A stretch of DNA of 64,000 bases from Mitsuokella jalaludinii DSM 13811 (GTDB lineage Bacteria; Bacillota; Negativicutes; Selenomonadales; Selenomonadaceae), in the NCBI RefSeq assembly GCF_000702905.1, contig NZ_JNKR01000009.1, forward strand, positions 1-64,000, given 5' to 3'. The translations under genes were made by a program, and so were the position numbers. Below are positions 8,200 through 15,576 of this stretch, in pieces (within the stretch, counting starts at the first letter, position 1; each line of letters begins with the position of its first letter). The notes under the pieces are model-generated. The model ran no database searches. It worked only from the letters and a program-made list of their open reading frames with translations, and was not told the DNA's origin.

Positions 8200-9410
8200 G
8201 CCGCGGCATGGAAACGCGCGGCCGCACTGGTGATGCCGAAACGCTGCAATACGAGCGCGATGATGAAGTTCAGCACGAAACAGCCTGCGAAGAAGAGCAG
8301 CGGGACGGTGTAGCCGCCCGTCTGGGCGCGCAGCCACGAGACGAGCATCGGGCCGACGATGCCCGCTGCTGCCCAGGCCGTCAGCATGCGGCCGTGCACA
8401 GCGCCCAGGAGGCGCGTGCCGAAAAGGTCCGTCAGGTAGGCCGGCATGACGGAGAAACCGCCGCCCGAGCAGCTCGTAATCAGGAAGATCATCGCCTGGA
8501 ACAGGAAGGCGTCGCGCGTATTGCCGAGCTGCCAGAAGGCGATGATCTCCATGAGGAAGAACAGCGCGTACATGCGGCCACGGCCAATGTAATCCGAGAC
8601 AGTCGACCAGATGAAGCGGCCACCGCCATTGAAGAGGCCGATGAGCCCGACCATCGCCGCCGCTGCGCCCGGCTCCATGCCGATGACATCCTGCGCCATC
8701 GGCGCTGCGAGCGCAAAGAGGGCGATGCCGCAGGCGATGTTGACGAAGAAGACCCACCAGAGCGAGGCAAACTGCCATGTCTTGAACGCATCAGCAGCCG
8801 TCGGCCCCGTCTCGACCAGTGTCTTCGCATGCGTGCAGGCCATGCTGTCCGCAGGCGGCTTGAGGTACAGCGAGGCCGCCAGCATGATGGCCACGTAGAG
8901 CGTGCCCATGATCAGGAAGTTCTCGGCGATGCCGAAGGTCGCCGTGACCTGCTGCATCGTCGGCCCGGCGAACAGCGTCGCAAAGCCAAAGCCCATGATG
9001 GCCAGTCCCGTCGCGAGGCCGCGGTTGTGTGGGAAGTAGCGGATGAGCGTCGACACAGGCGCCATATAGCCGATGCCGATGCCCACGCCGCCGAGCACGC
9101 CGTAGAAGAGATAGACGAGCGGCAGGGTGTGCCAGGAAATCGCCAGATACGTGCCGAACATCGCCAGAGCGAAGAACGCCGTTGAAAGAAGGCCGCTCTT
9201 CTTCGGCCCGATCTTCTCGACAAAATTGCCGAGGAAGCACGTCGTGATGCCGAGGAAGAGGATGGCCGTCGAGAAGACGCCCGTCGTCTCCGAGAGCGTG
9301 ATGCCCATCTCCGCCATGATGGGACGCGTCAAGACGCTCCAGGCATAGACGCTGCCGATTGAGATGTGGATGCCGATAGCCGCCAACGCGATGAGCCAGC
9401 GATTTCGCAT
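8196..9410 (-). CDS. OFA-family MFS transporter (oxalate/formate antiporter-like)
   Basis: This 404-residue, 12-helix membrane protein starts with the family-typical segment IGIHISIGSVYAWSVL and carries MFS loop residues after helix 2 (EKIGPKK) and a central loop with PPADS. OFA members exchange small carboxylates such as oxalate, formate, lactate or pyruvate; the substrate here is not determined. The start follows GGAGGAG by 5 bases. It sits just upstream of the cooS-like gene but has its own promoter, and both promoters carry the same palindrome, so they probably respond to one regulator. A tandem 11-bp duplication lies directly before its ribosome site. Confidence 0.85.
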   Translation of the reverse strand: MRNRWLIALAAIGIHISIGSVYAWSVLTRPIMAEMGITLSETTGVFSTAILFLGITTCFLGNFVEKIGPKKSGLLSTAFFALAMFGTYLAISWHTLPLVYLFYGVLGGVGIGIGYMAPVSTLIRYFPHNRGLATGLAIMGFGFATLFAGPTMQQVTATFGIAENFLIMGTLYVAIMLAASLYLKPPADSMACTHAKTLVETGPTAADAFKTWQFASLWWVFFVNIACGIALFALAAPMAQDVIGMEPGAAAAMVGLIGLFNGGGRFIWSTVSDYIGRGRMYALFFLMEIIAFWQLGNTRDAFLFQAMIFLITSCSGGGFSVMPAYLTDLFGTRLLGAVHGRMLTAWAAAGIVGPMLVSWLRAQTGGYTVPLLFFAGCFVLNFIIALVLQRFGITSAAARFHAAA

Positions 9411-9429
9411 AAAAACTCCTCCTGTTCCT

Positions 9430-9451
9430 TCTCTTTGCTTTCTCTTTGCTT
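9430..9451 (-). repeat. Tandem 11-bp duplication before the OFA ribosome site
   Basis: TCTCTTTGCTT occurs twice back to back (9430-9440, 9441-9451 on the plus strand). On the minus strand this purine-rich repeat runs up to the AGGAGGAG Shine-Dalgarno of the OFA gene. Confidence 0.8.
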
Positions 9452-9482
9452 TTCTGCATACTTCATTCTCTGTTTAGTTGAA

Positions 9483-9507
9483 AAAACATATTAATTATAT
9501 ATGTTTT
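9483..9507. promoter_or_regulatory. Perfect 25-bp palindrome downstream of the OFA promoter
   Basis: AAAACATAT-N7-ATATGTTTT has perfect 9-bp arms and lies about 13 bases past the -10 hexamer of the OFA gene. Its near copy at 8136-8160 occupies the same place before cooS. Proposed binding site for a shared repressor or sensor of unknown identity. Confidence 0.65.
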
Positions 9508-9520
9508 AACTCACGCTTCT

Positions 9521-9560
9521 ATCATAGCAAATGTAAACATATCACGTCAATAGGTTTACA
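9521..9560 (-). promoter_or_regulatory. OFA promoter with overlapping inverted repeat
   Basis: On the minus strand TTGACG (9550-9545), an 18-base spacer and TATGAT (9526-9521) form the promoter. A second inverted repeat, TGTAAAC-N15-GTTTACA (9532-9560), spans the -35 region and could bind another regulator. The rest of 9411-9569 has no gene. Confidence 0.6.
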
Positions 9561-9569
9561 GGTAAAAAA

Positions 9570-9594
9570 ATACCGCTCCTCATCGGAGCGGTAT
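9570..9594 (-). terminator. Terminator of the ribose operon
   Basis: A perfect 10-bp stem (ATACCGCTCC, 9570-9579, with 9585-9594), 5-base loop, is followed by seven T on the minus strand. It lies about 70 bases after the FucP-like gene; 9595-9661 holds nothing else visible. Confidence 0.85.
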
Positions 9595-9661
9595 GAATGT
9601 CCATTCCATATGGATGGCCCATGAATACACTTGATTGTCAATGGAGCGAGATATGGTGCAA

Positions 9662-10993
9662 TCAGGCCTGCGACTCAGCGGCAGCCGATTCTTTCTCCTC
9701 TGCCGCCTCAATCTTGGCTTCACCGCGGAAGTAGAGGCCGATGGCGAGGAAGCAGAAGAGATTGACAATGAAGGAGAACTGCATCGAGCCCGTGACATCC
9801 GAGACAAAGCCCTGGATGGCCGGCACGAAGGCGCCGCCGACGATTGACATGACAACGATGGCGCCAGCCGTTTCCGTGTACTTCTTCTCGACGGCTTCGA
9901 GCGTCTTGGCATAGATCGTTGCCCAGCACGGTCCGAAGAGCAGGCTGACCGAGACAGCAGCCCAGAGCGCTGTCATATCCGGTACAAACGAGGTGTAGAG
10001 CAGGACGAGGCAGCCGATGATGGAGTAGACCACGAGGACCTTGTTGGCCGAGAAGCGCGTCATGAGGAAGTTCGCGATGAACTTGCCGACAAAGAAGCAG
10101 ATGAAGCTGTAGACCATGAAGTCAGCGGCCATGCGCTCATTGAAGCTCGGATTGAGATGGAGTGCAAGGCGAATCGTGAAGGACCAGACGGCAACCTGCA
10201 TGCCGACGTAGAGGAACTGTGCGACGATGCCCTTCTTGAAGCGGCTATTCTTCGCGAGGTACGAGAGCGTCTCGCCCATGCCCGGCACCTTCTCGGCAGC
10301 CGACTTGACCTTGCATTTCGGGAATTTCGTGATGGCGAACAGCGCGAAGACGGCGAGCAGGATGTAAATCATGACGTGGTACGGCTCCAGCGTGTGCTGC
10401 AGCATCTCCATCTTGAAGGCAGCGGCCTGGACGGCATCCATCGAGGCGAGCTGCGAATGCATGCTCTCACCTTCCTGGAAGATCAGGTACTTGCCGAGCA
10501 GAATGCCGCTGACAGCGCCGATTGGCTGGAACGTCTGGCTGATGTTGAGGCGCAGCGTCGCGTTCTTCTCCGGTCCGAGCATCGTGCTGTAGGTGTTGGC
10601 CGACGTCTCGAGGAAGCCGAGGCCGATGGCGATGGCGAAGATCGCAACAAGGAACATCGTGTACGTCGCCATGTGCGAAGCCGGGAAGAACAGGCAGCAG
10701 CCGGCGATATAGAAGCCGAGGCCCGTGAGGATGGCCGTCTTATAGGTCGTCTTGCGGATGACGATGGAAGCCGGGATGGAGATCAGGAAGTACCCGCTGT
10801 AGAAGGCGCTCTGCACAAGGGCACTCGCGAAGTCGCTGAGCGCGAAGACGCTCTTGAACTGCGTGATCAGGACATCGTTGAGGCTCGCGGCCGCCGCCCA
10901 AAGCGGGAAGAGACACGAGAGCAGGATAAACTGGAAAATCGGTGTCTTGCTGATATAACCGTTGTCATACTGGATGATTTCTTGTTTTTCCAT
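9662..10993 (-). CDS. FucP-type MFS sugar:H+ symporter, probably ribose permease
   Basis: This 443-residue, 12-helix protein belongs to the FucP/GluP group of MFS transporters: an N-terminal FPLWAAAASLND segment, LGFLETSANTY in helix 4-5 and NISQTFQPIGA are characteristic. Its position as last gene of the rbsD-rbsR-rbsK operon makes ribose the likely substrate, replacing the RbsABC ATP-driven transporter; this is inference from context. The ATG follows GGAGGA by 8 bases, 36 bases after rbsK. The C-terminal tail is Glu/Ala-rich and cytosolic. Confidence 0.85.
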   Translation of the reverse strand: MEKQEIIQYDNGYISKTPIFQFILLSCLFPLWAAAASLNDVLITQFKSVFALSDFASALVQSAFYSGYFLISIPASIVIRKTTYKTAILTGLGFYIAGCCLFFPASHMATYTMFLVAIFAIAIGLGFLETSANTYSTMLGPEKNATLRLNISQTFQPIGAVSGILLGKYLIFQEGESMHSQLASMDAVQAAAFKMEMLQHTLEPYHVMIYILLAVFALFAITKFPKCKVKSAAEKVPGMGETLSYLAKNSRFKKGIVAQFLYVGMQVAVWSFTIRLALHLNPSFNERMAADFMVYSFICFFVGKFIANFLMTRFSANKVLVVYSIIGCLVLLYTSFVPDMTALWAAVSVSLLFGPCWATIYAKTLEAVEKKYTETAGAIVVMSIVGGAFVPAIQGFVSDVTGSMQFSFIVNLFCFLAIGLYFRGEAKIEAAEEKESAAAESQA

Positions 10994-11029
10994 GAAAAAT
11001 TTCCTCCTGAACCGATTGGGATGCAGACG

Positions 11030-11944
11030 TCAAGCGTCAAGGAATGCGGCAAACTCTTTGGCATCGGCGTACGAATCCTGCGTGCCCTTGCGCGTGACGC
11101 TGAGCGCCGCGTAGCGGGAAGCGCGCTGCATCGAGCCGAGCACATCCTCGGTCCGCGCATACGTATCGACGAAGCAGCCGATGAAGGCATCGCCCGCGCC
11201 CGTACTGTCGACCGCATCGACCTTGAGCGACGGCACGAGCTGCGTTTCCTCTGACGTGACGAGCAGCGAGCCGCGGCTGCCCATCGTGACGATGACATTC
11301 GTCAGGCCGCGCTCGACGAGGCTCTCTGCCGCCTCGCGGACCTGCTCAACCGTATCGACCGGCTTGTCGACGAGGATGGAGAGCTCCGTCTCATTCGGCA
11401 CGAAGAAATCGCACTGGCAGGCCATGTCGAGCGAGAGATCGCGGCTGGCCGGTGCCGGATTCAGCAGGACCTTGATGCCGTGTGCCTTGGCAAAGCGGAT
11501 GGCCGCATAGACCGTCTCGAGCGGGACCTCGAGCTGCAGGACGAAGAGGCCGCACGTCGAGAGTTCATCGCCAGCCGCCTCGATGTCTGCGGGACTGAGT
11601 TTCTCGTTGGCTCCCGGATTGATGAGGATGCGATTCTGGCCCGTGGCATCGACGACAATCGTCGCGATACCGTTCGACGTTCCCTCTGCCGTCTTGACGA
11701 GGCTCATGTCGATATGATGATCCTGGAAATTCCTGCGTGACTGCTCGCCGAACATGTCATCGCCGACCGCGGTCATCATCACGACATCTGCGCCGAGCTT
11801 GGCCGCGGCGATGGCCTGGTTGGCCCCCTTGCCGCCGCTGGCAATGTGGAAGCCGCTGACGCGGCGCGTCTCGCCGGCCTGCGGCATCTCATCTGTGTAC
11901 GAGACGATGTCCATCATCGTCGACCCAATCACTGCAATCTTCAT
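11030..11944 (-). CDS. rbsK: Ribokinase
   Basis: This 304-residue PfkB-family kinase phosphorylates D-ribose to ribose 5-phosphate with ATP. Signatures: N-terminal GGKGANQA (residues about 37-44), substrate-contacting NPAPA, NETE, and the DSTGAGDAF anion-hole and catalytic-base motif near residue 250. Length is typical. It is cytosolic and lies between rbsR and the permease in one minus-strand operon with short gaps, matching a ribose uptake and activation pathway. Confidence 0.95.
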   Translation of the reverse strand: MKIAVIGSTMMDIVSYTDEMPQAGETRRVSGFHIASGGKGANQAIAAAKLGADVVMMTAVGDDMFGEQSRRNFQDHHIDMSLVKTAEGTSNGIATIVVDATGQNRILINPGANEKLSPADIEAAGDELSTCGLFVLQLEVPLETVYAAIRFAKAHGIKVLLNPAPASRDLSLDMACQCDFFVPNETELSILVDKPVDTVEQVREAAESLVERGLTNVIVTMGSRGSLLVTSEETQLVPSLKVDAVDSTGAGDAFIGCFVDTYARTEDVLGSMQRASRYAALSVTRKGTQDSYADAKEFAAFLDA

Positions 11945-11973
11945 GGAAAAATCCTCCTATACTCTATATCGCA

Positions 11974-12981
11974 TCACTCGGCGCGCGGCCGGGCGACACT
12001 CCCTCTTTCGATCAGCTTGTTGTAAACCTGGATGCGCATCTTCGCCTGTCCCGGTTCGCGGATGAGTTCGAGCAGGCGGCGCACAGCCGCCTGTCCGAGC
12101 TCTTTCTTGTAGACATGAATGGTCGTGAGCCCCGGCGCGCAGACCTCACTGAACGCGATGTCATCAAACCCGATGATGGAGATATCCTCCGGCACGCGGT
12201 ACTTGTGGTTCTGCAGGGCCTGCATGGCGCCGAGCGCGATCATGTCGTTGTCGGCAAACAGAGCCGTCGGCATCTCCCGCCCCTCGTCGAGAAGATGGCC
12301 AAACGCCTCGTAGGCGCCCGTGATCGAGACCGGCATCTCGAACTGGAACGAATCGGCAATCGGCAGATCCTGCTCAAGCAGCGCCCGGCGGTAACCGTTG
12401 GCACGGCAGGTGAAATTTCGCGTGCGGACACTGCCGTAGAGATAGCCGATCTTCGTGTGGCCCTGCGCGATGAGGTAGCGCACCGCTTCTGCCACGGCGT
12501 TCTCGTTCTCCATGAGCACGCACTGGAACGGCAGGTTCTCGAAGGCACAGTCGAGCAGCACAAGCGGCACCTGTGCCGTCAGGAACACCTTGGCGTCCTT
12601 CTCACTGAGCTCCGTACCGACCAGCAGGATGGCCGAGGATGTATCCCCCAACAGGTCCTCGACCTGCTGCTCGTAATCCGCCTCGCGGCGGTAAAGGTTC
12701 ACGAGCTTTGTCTCATAGCCGTTGCGGCGGCTCTCGTTCTCGATACTCTCGATGAGATCCGAGAAGAACGGCGCGTCCGAAAAGACCTCGCCACTGTCGC
12801 GGTACGTCACGAGTCGGATGCTCTGGATGCGGCTCGCGGGCACATAGCCGTACTCTCTGGCCAACGCCAGGATCTGCTGTGCCGTCTCATGATTGACGCC
12901 GCGCTTGCCATTCAGGGCATTCGATACGGTCGCTGCCGAGAACCCCGACAGCTCACTCAGTTTCTTGATATTGATTTTCAC
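11974..12981 (-). CDS. rbsR: LacI-family ribose operon repressor
   Basis: This 335-residue regulator has an N-terminal helix-turn-helix (LSELSGFSAATVSNALNGKRG) typical of LacI proteins with its hinge, then a periplasmic-binding-like effector domain with DNDMIALGAMQAL and GFDDIAFSE. The GTG at 12981 is chosen because AAGGAGG lies 8 bases upstream and the HTH then begins at residue 3; longer in-frame starts run into rbsD. It is encoded inside the operon between rbsD and rbsK, so it is autoregulated. The effector is probably ribose or a phosphate of it. Confidence 0.9.
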   Translation of the reverse strand: MKINIKKLSELSGFSAATVSNALNGKRGVNHETAQQILALAREYGYVPASRIQSIRLVTYRDSGEVFSDAPFFSDLIESIENESRRNGYETKLVNLYRREADYEQQVEDLLGDTSSAILLVGTELSEKDAKVFLTAQVPLVLLDCAFENLPFQCVLMENENAVAEAVRYLIAQGHTKIGYLYGSVRTRNFTCRANGYRRALLEQDLPIADSFQFEMPVSITGAYEAFGHLLDEGREMPTALFADNDMIALGAMQALQNHKYRVPEDISIIGFDDIAFSEVCAPGLTTIHVYKKELGQAAVRRLLELIREPGQAKMRIQVYNKLIERGSVARPRAE

Positions 12982-13057
12982 GGTTCCAGCCTCCTTCTTT
13001 CTCCTATTCATTCTAAACGAAGCAGGCGGAACGCGCAACGACAGCGGGTAGCTTTGC

Positions 13058-13453
13058 TCAGAAGACGACACCGGCCCGCAGGATCACATTGGGATACGGC
13101 GAGAACTCCCCGGTCCGTATCGCGAATTTGGCCTTGGCCGACAATGCCTTGAGTTCGTCATGCGGCATGTACTCGGCCGGCACATCTTTTAGCTTCTGCT
13201 GCAGATAGGCATGAAGCTCTTCATTATTGGTCCGGATTTCGTCAGCCAGGTAATAGCCCTCGACCTCGGCCTCCGTGAGCACCGCATCGAGTACCTGACG
13301 GAATGTCGGCACACCAGCCGTCACAGCCAGGTCAATGATTTCGACACCTGGAGGAATCGGCATGCCTGCGTCACCGATCATGAACAGATCTTTGTGACCC
13401 AGCGCCGCAATGCAGCGCGAAAGCTCTGCATGAAGCACACCGCGTTTCTTCAT
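13058..13453 (-). CDS. rbsD: D-ribose pyranase
   Basis: This 131-residue RbsD/FucU protein interconverts pyranose and furanose forms of ribose so that ribokinase can use it. Family features are the MKKRGVLHAEL start, GHKDLFMIGDAG (catalytic His and Asp), VEIIDLAV, and a C-terminal RTGEFSPYPNVIL segment with the catalytic Tyr. ATG 13453 is preferred over a GTG one codon earlier, with AAGGAG upstream. First gene of the rbs operon, 76 bases before rbsR. Confidence 0.95.
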   Translation of the reverse strand: MKKRGVLHAELSRCIAALGHKDLFMIGDAGMPIPPGVEIIDLAVTAGVPTFRQVLDAVLTEAEVEGYYLADEIRTNNEELHAYLQQKLKDVPAEYMPHDELKALSAKAKFAIRTGEFSPYPNVILRAGVVF

Positions 13454-13504
13454 CACAATCTCTCCTTTTCTCTATCGTTTGCGTTTCTTTTCGTTGACAA
13501 GGTC

Positions 13505-13533
13505 ATTATACACCATGGAATAAAATAAATCAA
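13505..13533 (-). promoter_or_regulatory. Promoter of the rbs operon
   Basis: On the minus strand TTGATT (13533-13528), a 17-base spacer and a perfect TATAAT (13510-13505). ACG-containing half-sites between it and rbsD (13480-13500) could be RbsR contacts but do not form a clear palindrome. Confidence 0.65.
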
Positions 13534-13685
13534 TAAAAATTTAGATATTATTTTACATGATTTTAGAGAAAACTATCTTATTTCGTTGTGAAATCGAGAC
13601 TTTTCGCGGATTATAGCCTTTTTGCAGCGTGATATTGCCATTATTTTCTCGCCTTATTGCAGCTTACAGCATATTTGGCTATAGT

Positions 13686-13719
13686 TTTATGTAAATATTT
13701 ATATGAAATTTTACATAAA
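13686..13719. promoter_or_regulatory. Perfect inverted repeat TTTATGTAAA-N14-TTTACATAAA
   Basis: Two perfect 10-bp arms (13686-13695 and 13710-13719) lie in the AT-rich 13454-13791 spacer, about 155 bases upstream of the rbs -35 box. It may be a distant operator. Apart from this, the rbs promoter and the 13733-13753 terminator, the 338-base spacer shows nothing. Confidence 0.45.
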
Positions 13720-13726
13720 CAGCCTA

Positions 13727-13753
13727 GAAAAAAGCGGCCAGCATCTGGCCGCT
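13727..13753 (-). terminator. Terminator of the NAD(P)-binding protein gene
   Basis: A perfect 9-bp stem AGCGGCCAG/CTGGCCGCT with a 3-base loop (13733-13753) is followed by six T on the minus strand (13732-13727). Confidence 0.9.
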
Positions 13754-13791
13754 CAATCTCGACGAAGAAAACCTTCTTGATTTATTTCATT

Positions 13792-14442
13792 TTATTTCGA
13801 CTGGGCGAAGCGGCGGATGGCCTGCTTGCTGATGCGCCGCACACCCTCGAAGGGCTCGCCCCCCACTTCGGCCATGCACTGCGCGACGATCTCCGTCGAG
13901 ATGGGAGCCATGCTCTTGAAGAGGCCGATGGCATTGAGCGCCTGGAGGGCCTTGACAGAAATCGTCTCGAGCGGCCGCTTCGCGTGCTTGCGGATGAGAA
14001 AGGGAGGCTGCACGATGGTCAGGCCCGCAAAGCCGAGCGCCTCCACGTCCCTCTCGATGACGCCCTTGAGCTTCATGTAGAAGAACGAAGAGCCTGTATC
14101 GGCACCAGCTGACGAGACGAGCACCATGTGGCGGACGCCGTTCTGCTTCGCGAAGGTCGCGAACATCAGCTGGTAGTCGTGGTCGATGTGATACTGCGCC
14201 TCCTTCGAGCCCGCCTGCTTCTTCGAGGTGCCGAGCGCCGAGAAGATGACATCCCCCTGCACGAGATCATGCCAGCCTTCCGTGCGCTCAAAATCAACGA
14301 CGTACGGCCGCAGCTTCGGGTCATCGACACCGAGTTCGCGGCGCGTGAAGGTGCGCACCTCTGTATAGCGCGGGTCGGCGCAGAGCGCCTCCACGAGGTC
14401 GCGCCCGACGGCACCTGTCGCACCGACAACAATCGCTCTCAT
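13792..14442 (-). CDS. NAD(P)-binding Rossmann oxidoreductase (HTATIP2/NmrA-like)
   Basis: The 216-residue product starts with a Rossmann dinucleotide-binding motif GATGAVG (residues 8-14), followed by LVSSAGAD and a YMKLKGVIE segment whose Tyr/Lys may be catalytic, and QPPFLIRK. This fits small atypical short-chain dehydrogenases such as HTATIP2 or YbjT-like proteins, which bind NADPH; the substrate is unknown. The ATG follows GGAAGGA. It lies 30 bases downstream of the PheC-like gene, probably in one transcript with it. Confidence 0.8.
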   Translation of the reverse strand: MRAIVVGATGAVGRDLVEALCADPRYTEVRTFTRRELGVDDPKLRPYVVDFERTEGWHDLVQGDVIFSALGTSKKQAGSKEAQYHIDHDYQLMFATFAKQNGVRHMVLVSSAGADTGSSFFYMKLKGVIERDVEALGFAGLTIVQPPFLIRKHAKRPLETISVKALQALNAIGLFKSMAPISTEIVAQCMAEVGGEPFEGVRRISKQAIRRFAQSK

Positions 14443-14472
14443 ATCGTCATCCTTCCTCTACCATACCAACAG

Positions 14473-15168
14473 TCAATAATCAAAATAACGCTTTGCCATC
14501 CCCTGCAAGATGCCCCTCGCACGGAAATCGGCTAGGACGAGATTGACCACCCTGACCATATCGGCACGCTTCCGGCTCATCACGATGCAGAATGCCTCAC
14601 GCGTGAAGGGATGCGCCAGGAGCGGTGCGGCCAGAGCTGGCACCTGCCGCGTGTAGAAGGCTGCCTCCACCGTCTCCGTGATCATGACATCCGCCTTGCC
14701 CGCTGCGATGCAGTCCGGGATAGCGGCATTCCTGGCAAAGACACGGCAGTCGGCATGATGAAGATGCGTTTTGACGAAATCCTCATTCGTGCCGCCAGGA
14801 TTATACAAAACGCGGACCCCCGGGCGATCAACATCGGCCAGACTGCCGAAGCGCGCCGCGTCGGCCTCGCGGCAGAGGATTGTCTTGCCCGTCTCAAGGT
14901 AGCTGTCTGACAGGATCAGCTCTTCTTTGCGCTGCGGCGTGCGGGATATGCCGCCGATTGCCATGTCAAAAGCATCCGTCTTGGCCTCGTGGGCTAGCAT
15001 ATCCCAGGAAATCTCCTTGAACACCACCTCGTAGCCGAGCTCCGCAGCGATGCGCCAGGCTAGTTCGATATCAAACCCGCGGTACGAGTCCGTGAACGGC
15101 TCATGATAGGCCATCGGCCGGTAATCGCCTGGCGTGCCTAACAGCAGACTTTTCTCAGTGGATTCCAT
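14473..15168 (-). CDS. Cytosolic PheC-like (cyclohexadienyl dehydratase family) protein
   Basis: The 231-residue product is a type 3 solute-binding fold but lacks a signal peptide. It resembles cyclohexadienyl dehydratase PheC: GTPGDYRPM at the start, GFDIELAWRIA, IGGISRTPQR, the long motif around YNPGGTNEDF and GKADVMITE. PheC converts prephenate or arogenate to phenylpyruvate or phenylalanine. Without a signal peptide it would act in the cytosol, where prephenate is made; a cytosolic ligand sensor is the alternative. ATG 15168 overlaps the stop of the Cys-rich gene by 14 bases and lacks a clear ribosome site, suggesting translational coupling. Confidence 0.75.
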   Translation of the reverse strand: MESTEKSLLLGTPGDYRPMAYHEPFTDSYRGFDIELAWRIAAELGYEVVFKEISWDMLAHEAKTDAFDMAIGGISRTPQRKEELILSDSYLETGKTILCREADAARFGSLADVDRPGVRVLYNPGGTNEDFVKTHLHHADCRVFARNAAIPDCIAAGKADVMITETVEAAFYTRQVPALAAPLLAHPFTREAFCIVMSRKRADMVRVVNLVLADFRARGILQGMAKRYFDY

Positions 15169-15373
15169 AGCTTGCATTGAACCGGCGATTGATATCGCGG
15201 ATTTCTTCCTTTCCTTCGATATACGGCTGATACATCTTGAACGGGTCTCCGACCCCCAGGGCACAGCCGGAGCAGTTCTCGCAACCCGATTCACAGGAGA
15301 GCGACCGCCGCACGATCTCCTCGCGCTCCTCTCGCGTCGTATCCTTTATGAGTACACTCTTGTATCCTTTCAT
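15155..15373 (-). CDS. 72-residue Cys-rich conserved small protein
   Basis: This short cytosolic protein carries four clustered cysteines, Cys27, Cys31, Cys34 and Cys37 (C-x3-C-x2-C-x2-C), flanked by a basic/acidic helix and a conserved-looking YQPYIEGKEEI tail. The spacing could hold zinc or an Fe-S cluster. It overlaps the PheC-like gene, so the two are probably made together. The name of the family is not known to me. The ribosome site before ATG 15373 is weak (GGGGA). Confidence 0.65.
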   Translation of the reverse strand: MKGYKSVLIKDTTREEREEIVRRSLSCESGCENCSGCALGVGDPFKMYQPYIEGKEEIRDINRRFNASYGIH

Positions 15374-15426
15374 GACACATCATTTCCCCTATCTGTCCAG
15401 TCTCATCGTAATATAGCGTTTCCTCT

Positions 15427-15464
15427 ATTATAAGACTATTGTTCCTGATTTGCCACAGGCAAAT
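15427..15464 (-). promoter_or_regulatory. Promoter with ATTTGCC palindrome, Cys-rich gene operon
   Basis: On the minus strand a perfect TATAAT (15432-15427) lies 17 bases from a poor -35 (TGGCAA). The -35 sits inside the perfect palindrome ATTTGCC-ACA-GGCAAAT (15448-15464), an attractive operator position. The remainder of 15374-15576 holds only the ribosome site of the following plus-strand gene. Confidence 0.45.
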
Positions 15465-15576
15465 TACTGCTGCAAGAACCTTCCCTTTTTCTTTTATCTC
15501 ATCTGTGCTATCATCAAGAAAGTATCTCTTGTGATTCACTTTGGCGCGCATGACGTGCCAAGAAAGGAGCGACAAC

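Noticed and set aside
6090-9185. A plus-strand open frame of more than 1000 codons opposite the CODH-like and OFA genes
   Set aside because: It mirrors GC-rich codons of the two real genes, is full of Arg/Asp/Ala strings without domain motifs, and spans their intergenic promoter region.
10157-11254. Long plus-strand frame opposite the FucP-like and rbsK genes
   Set aside because: Antisense shadow: composition is charged and without motif, and both minus-strand genes have full family signatures.
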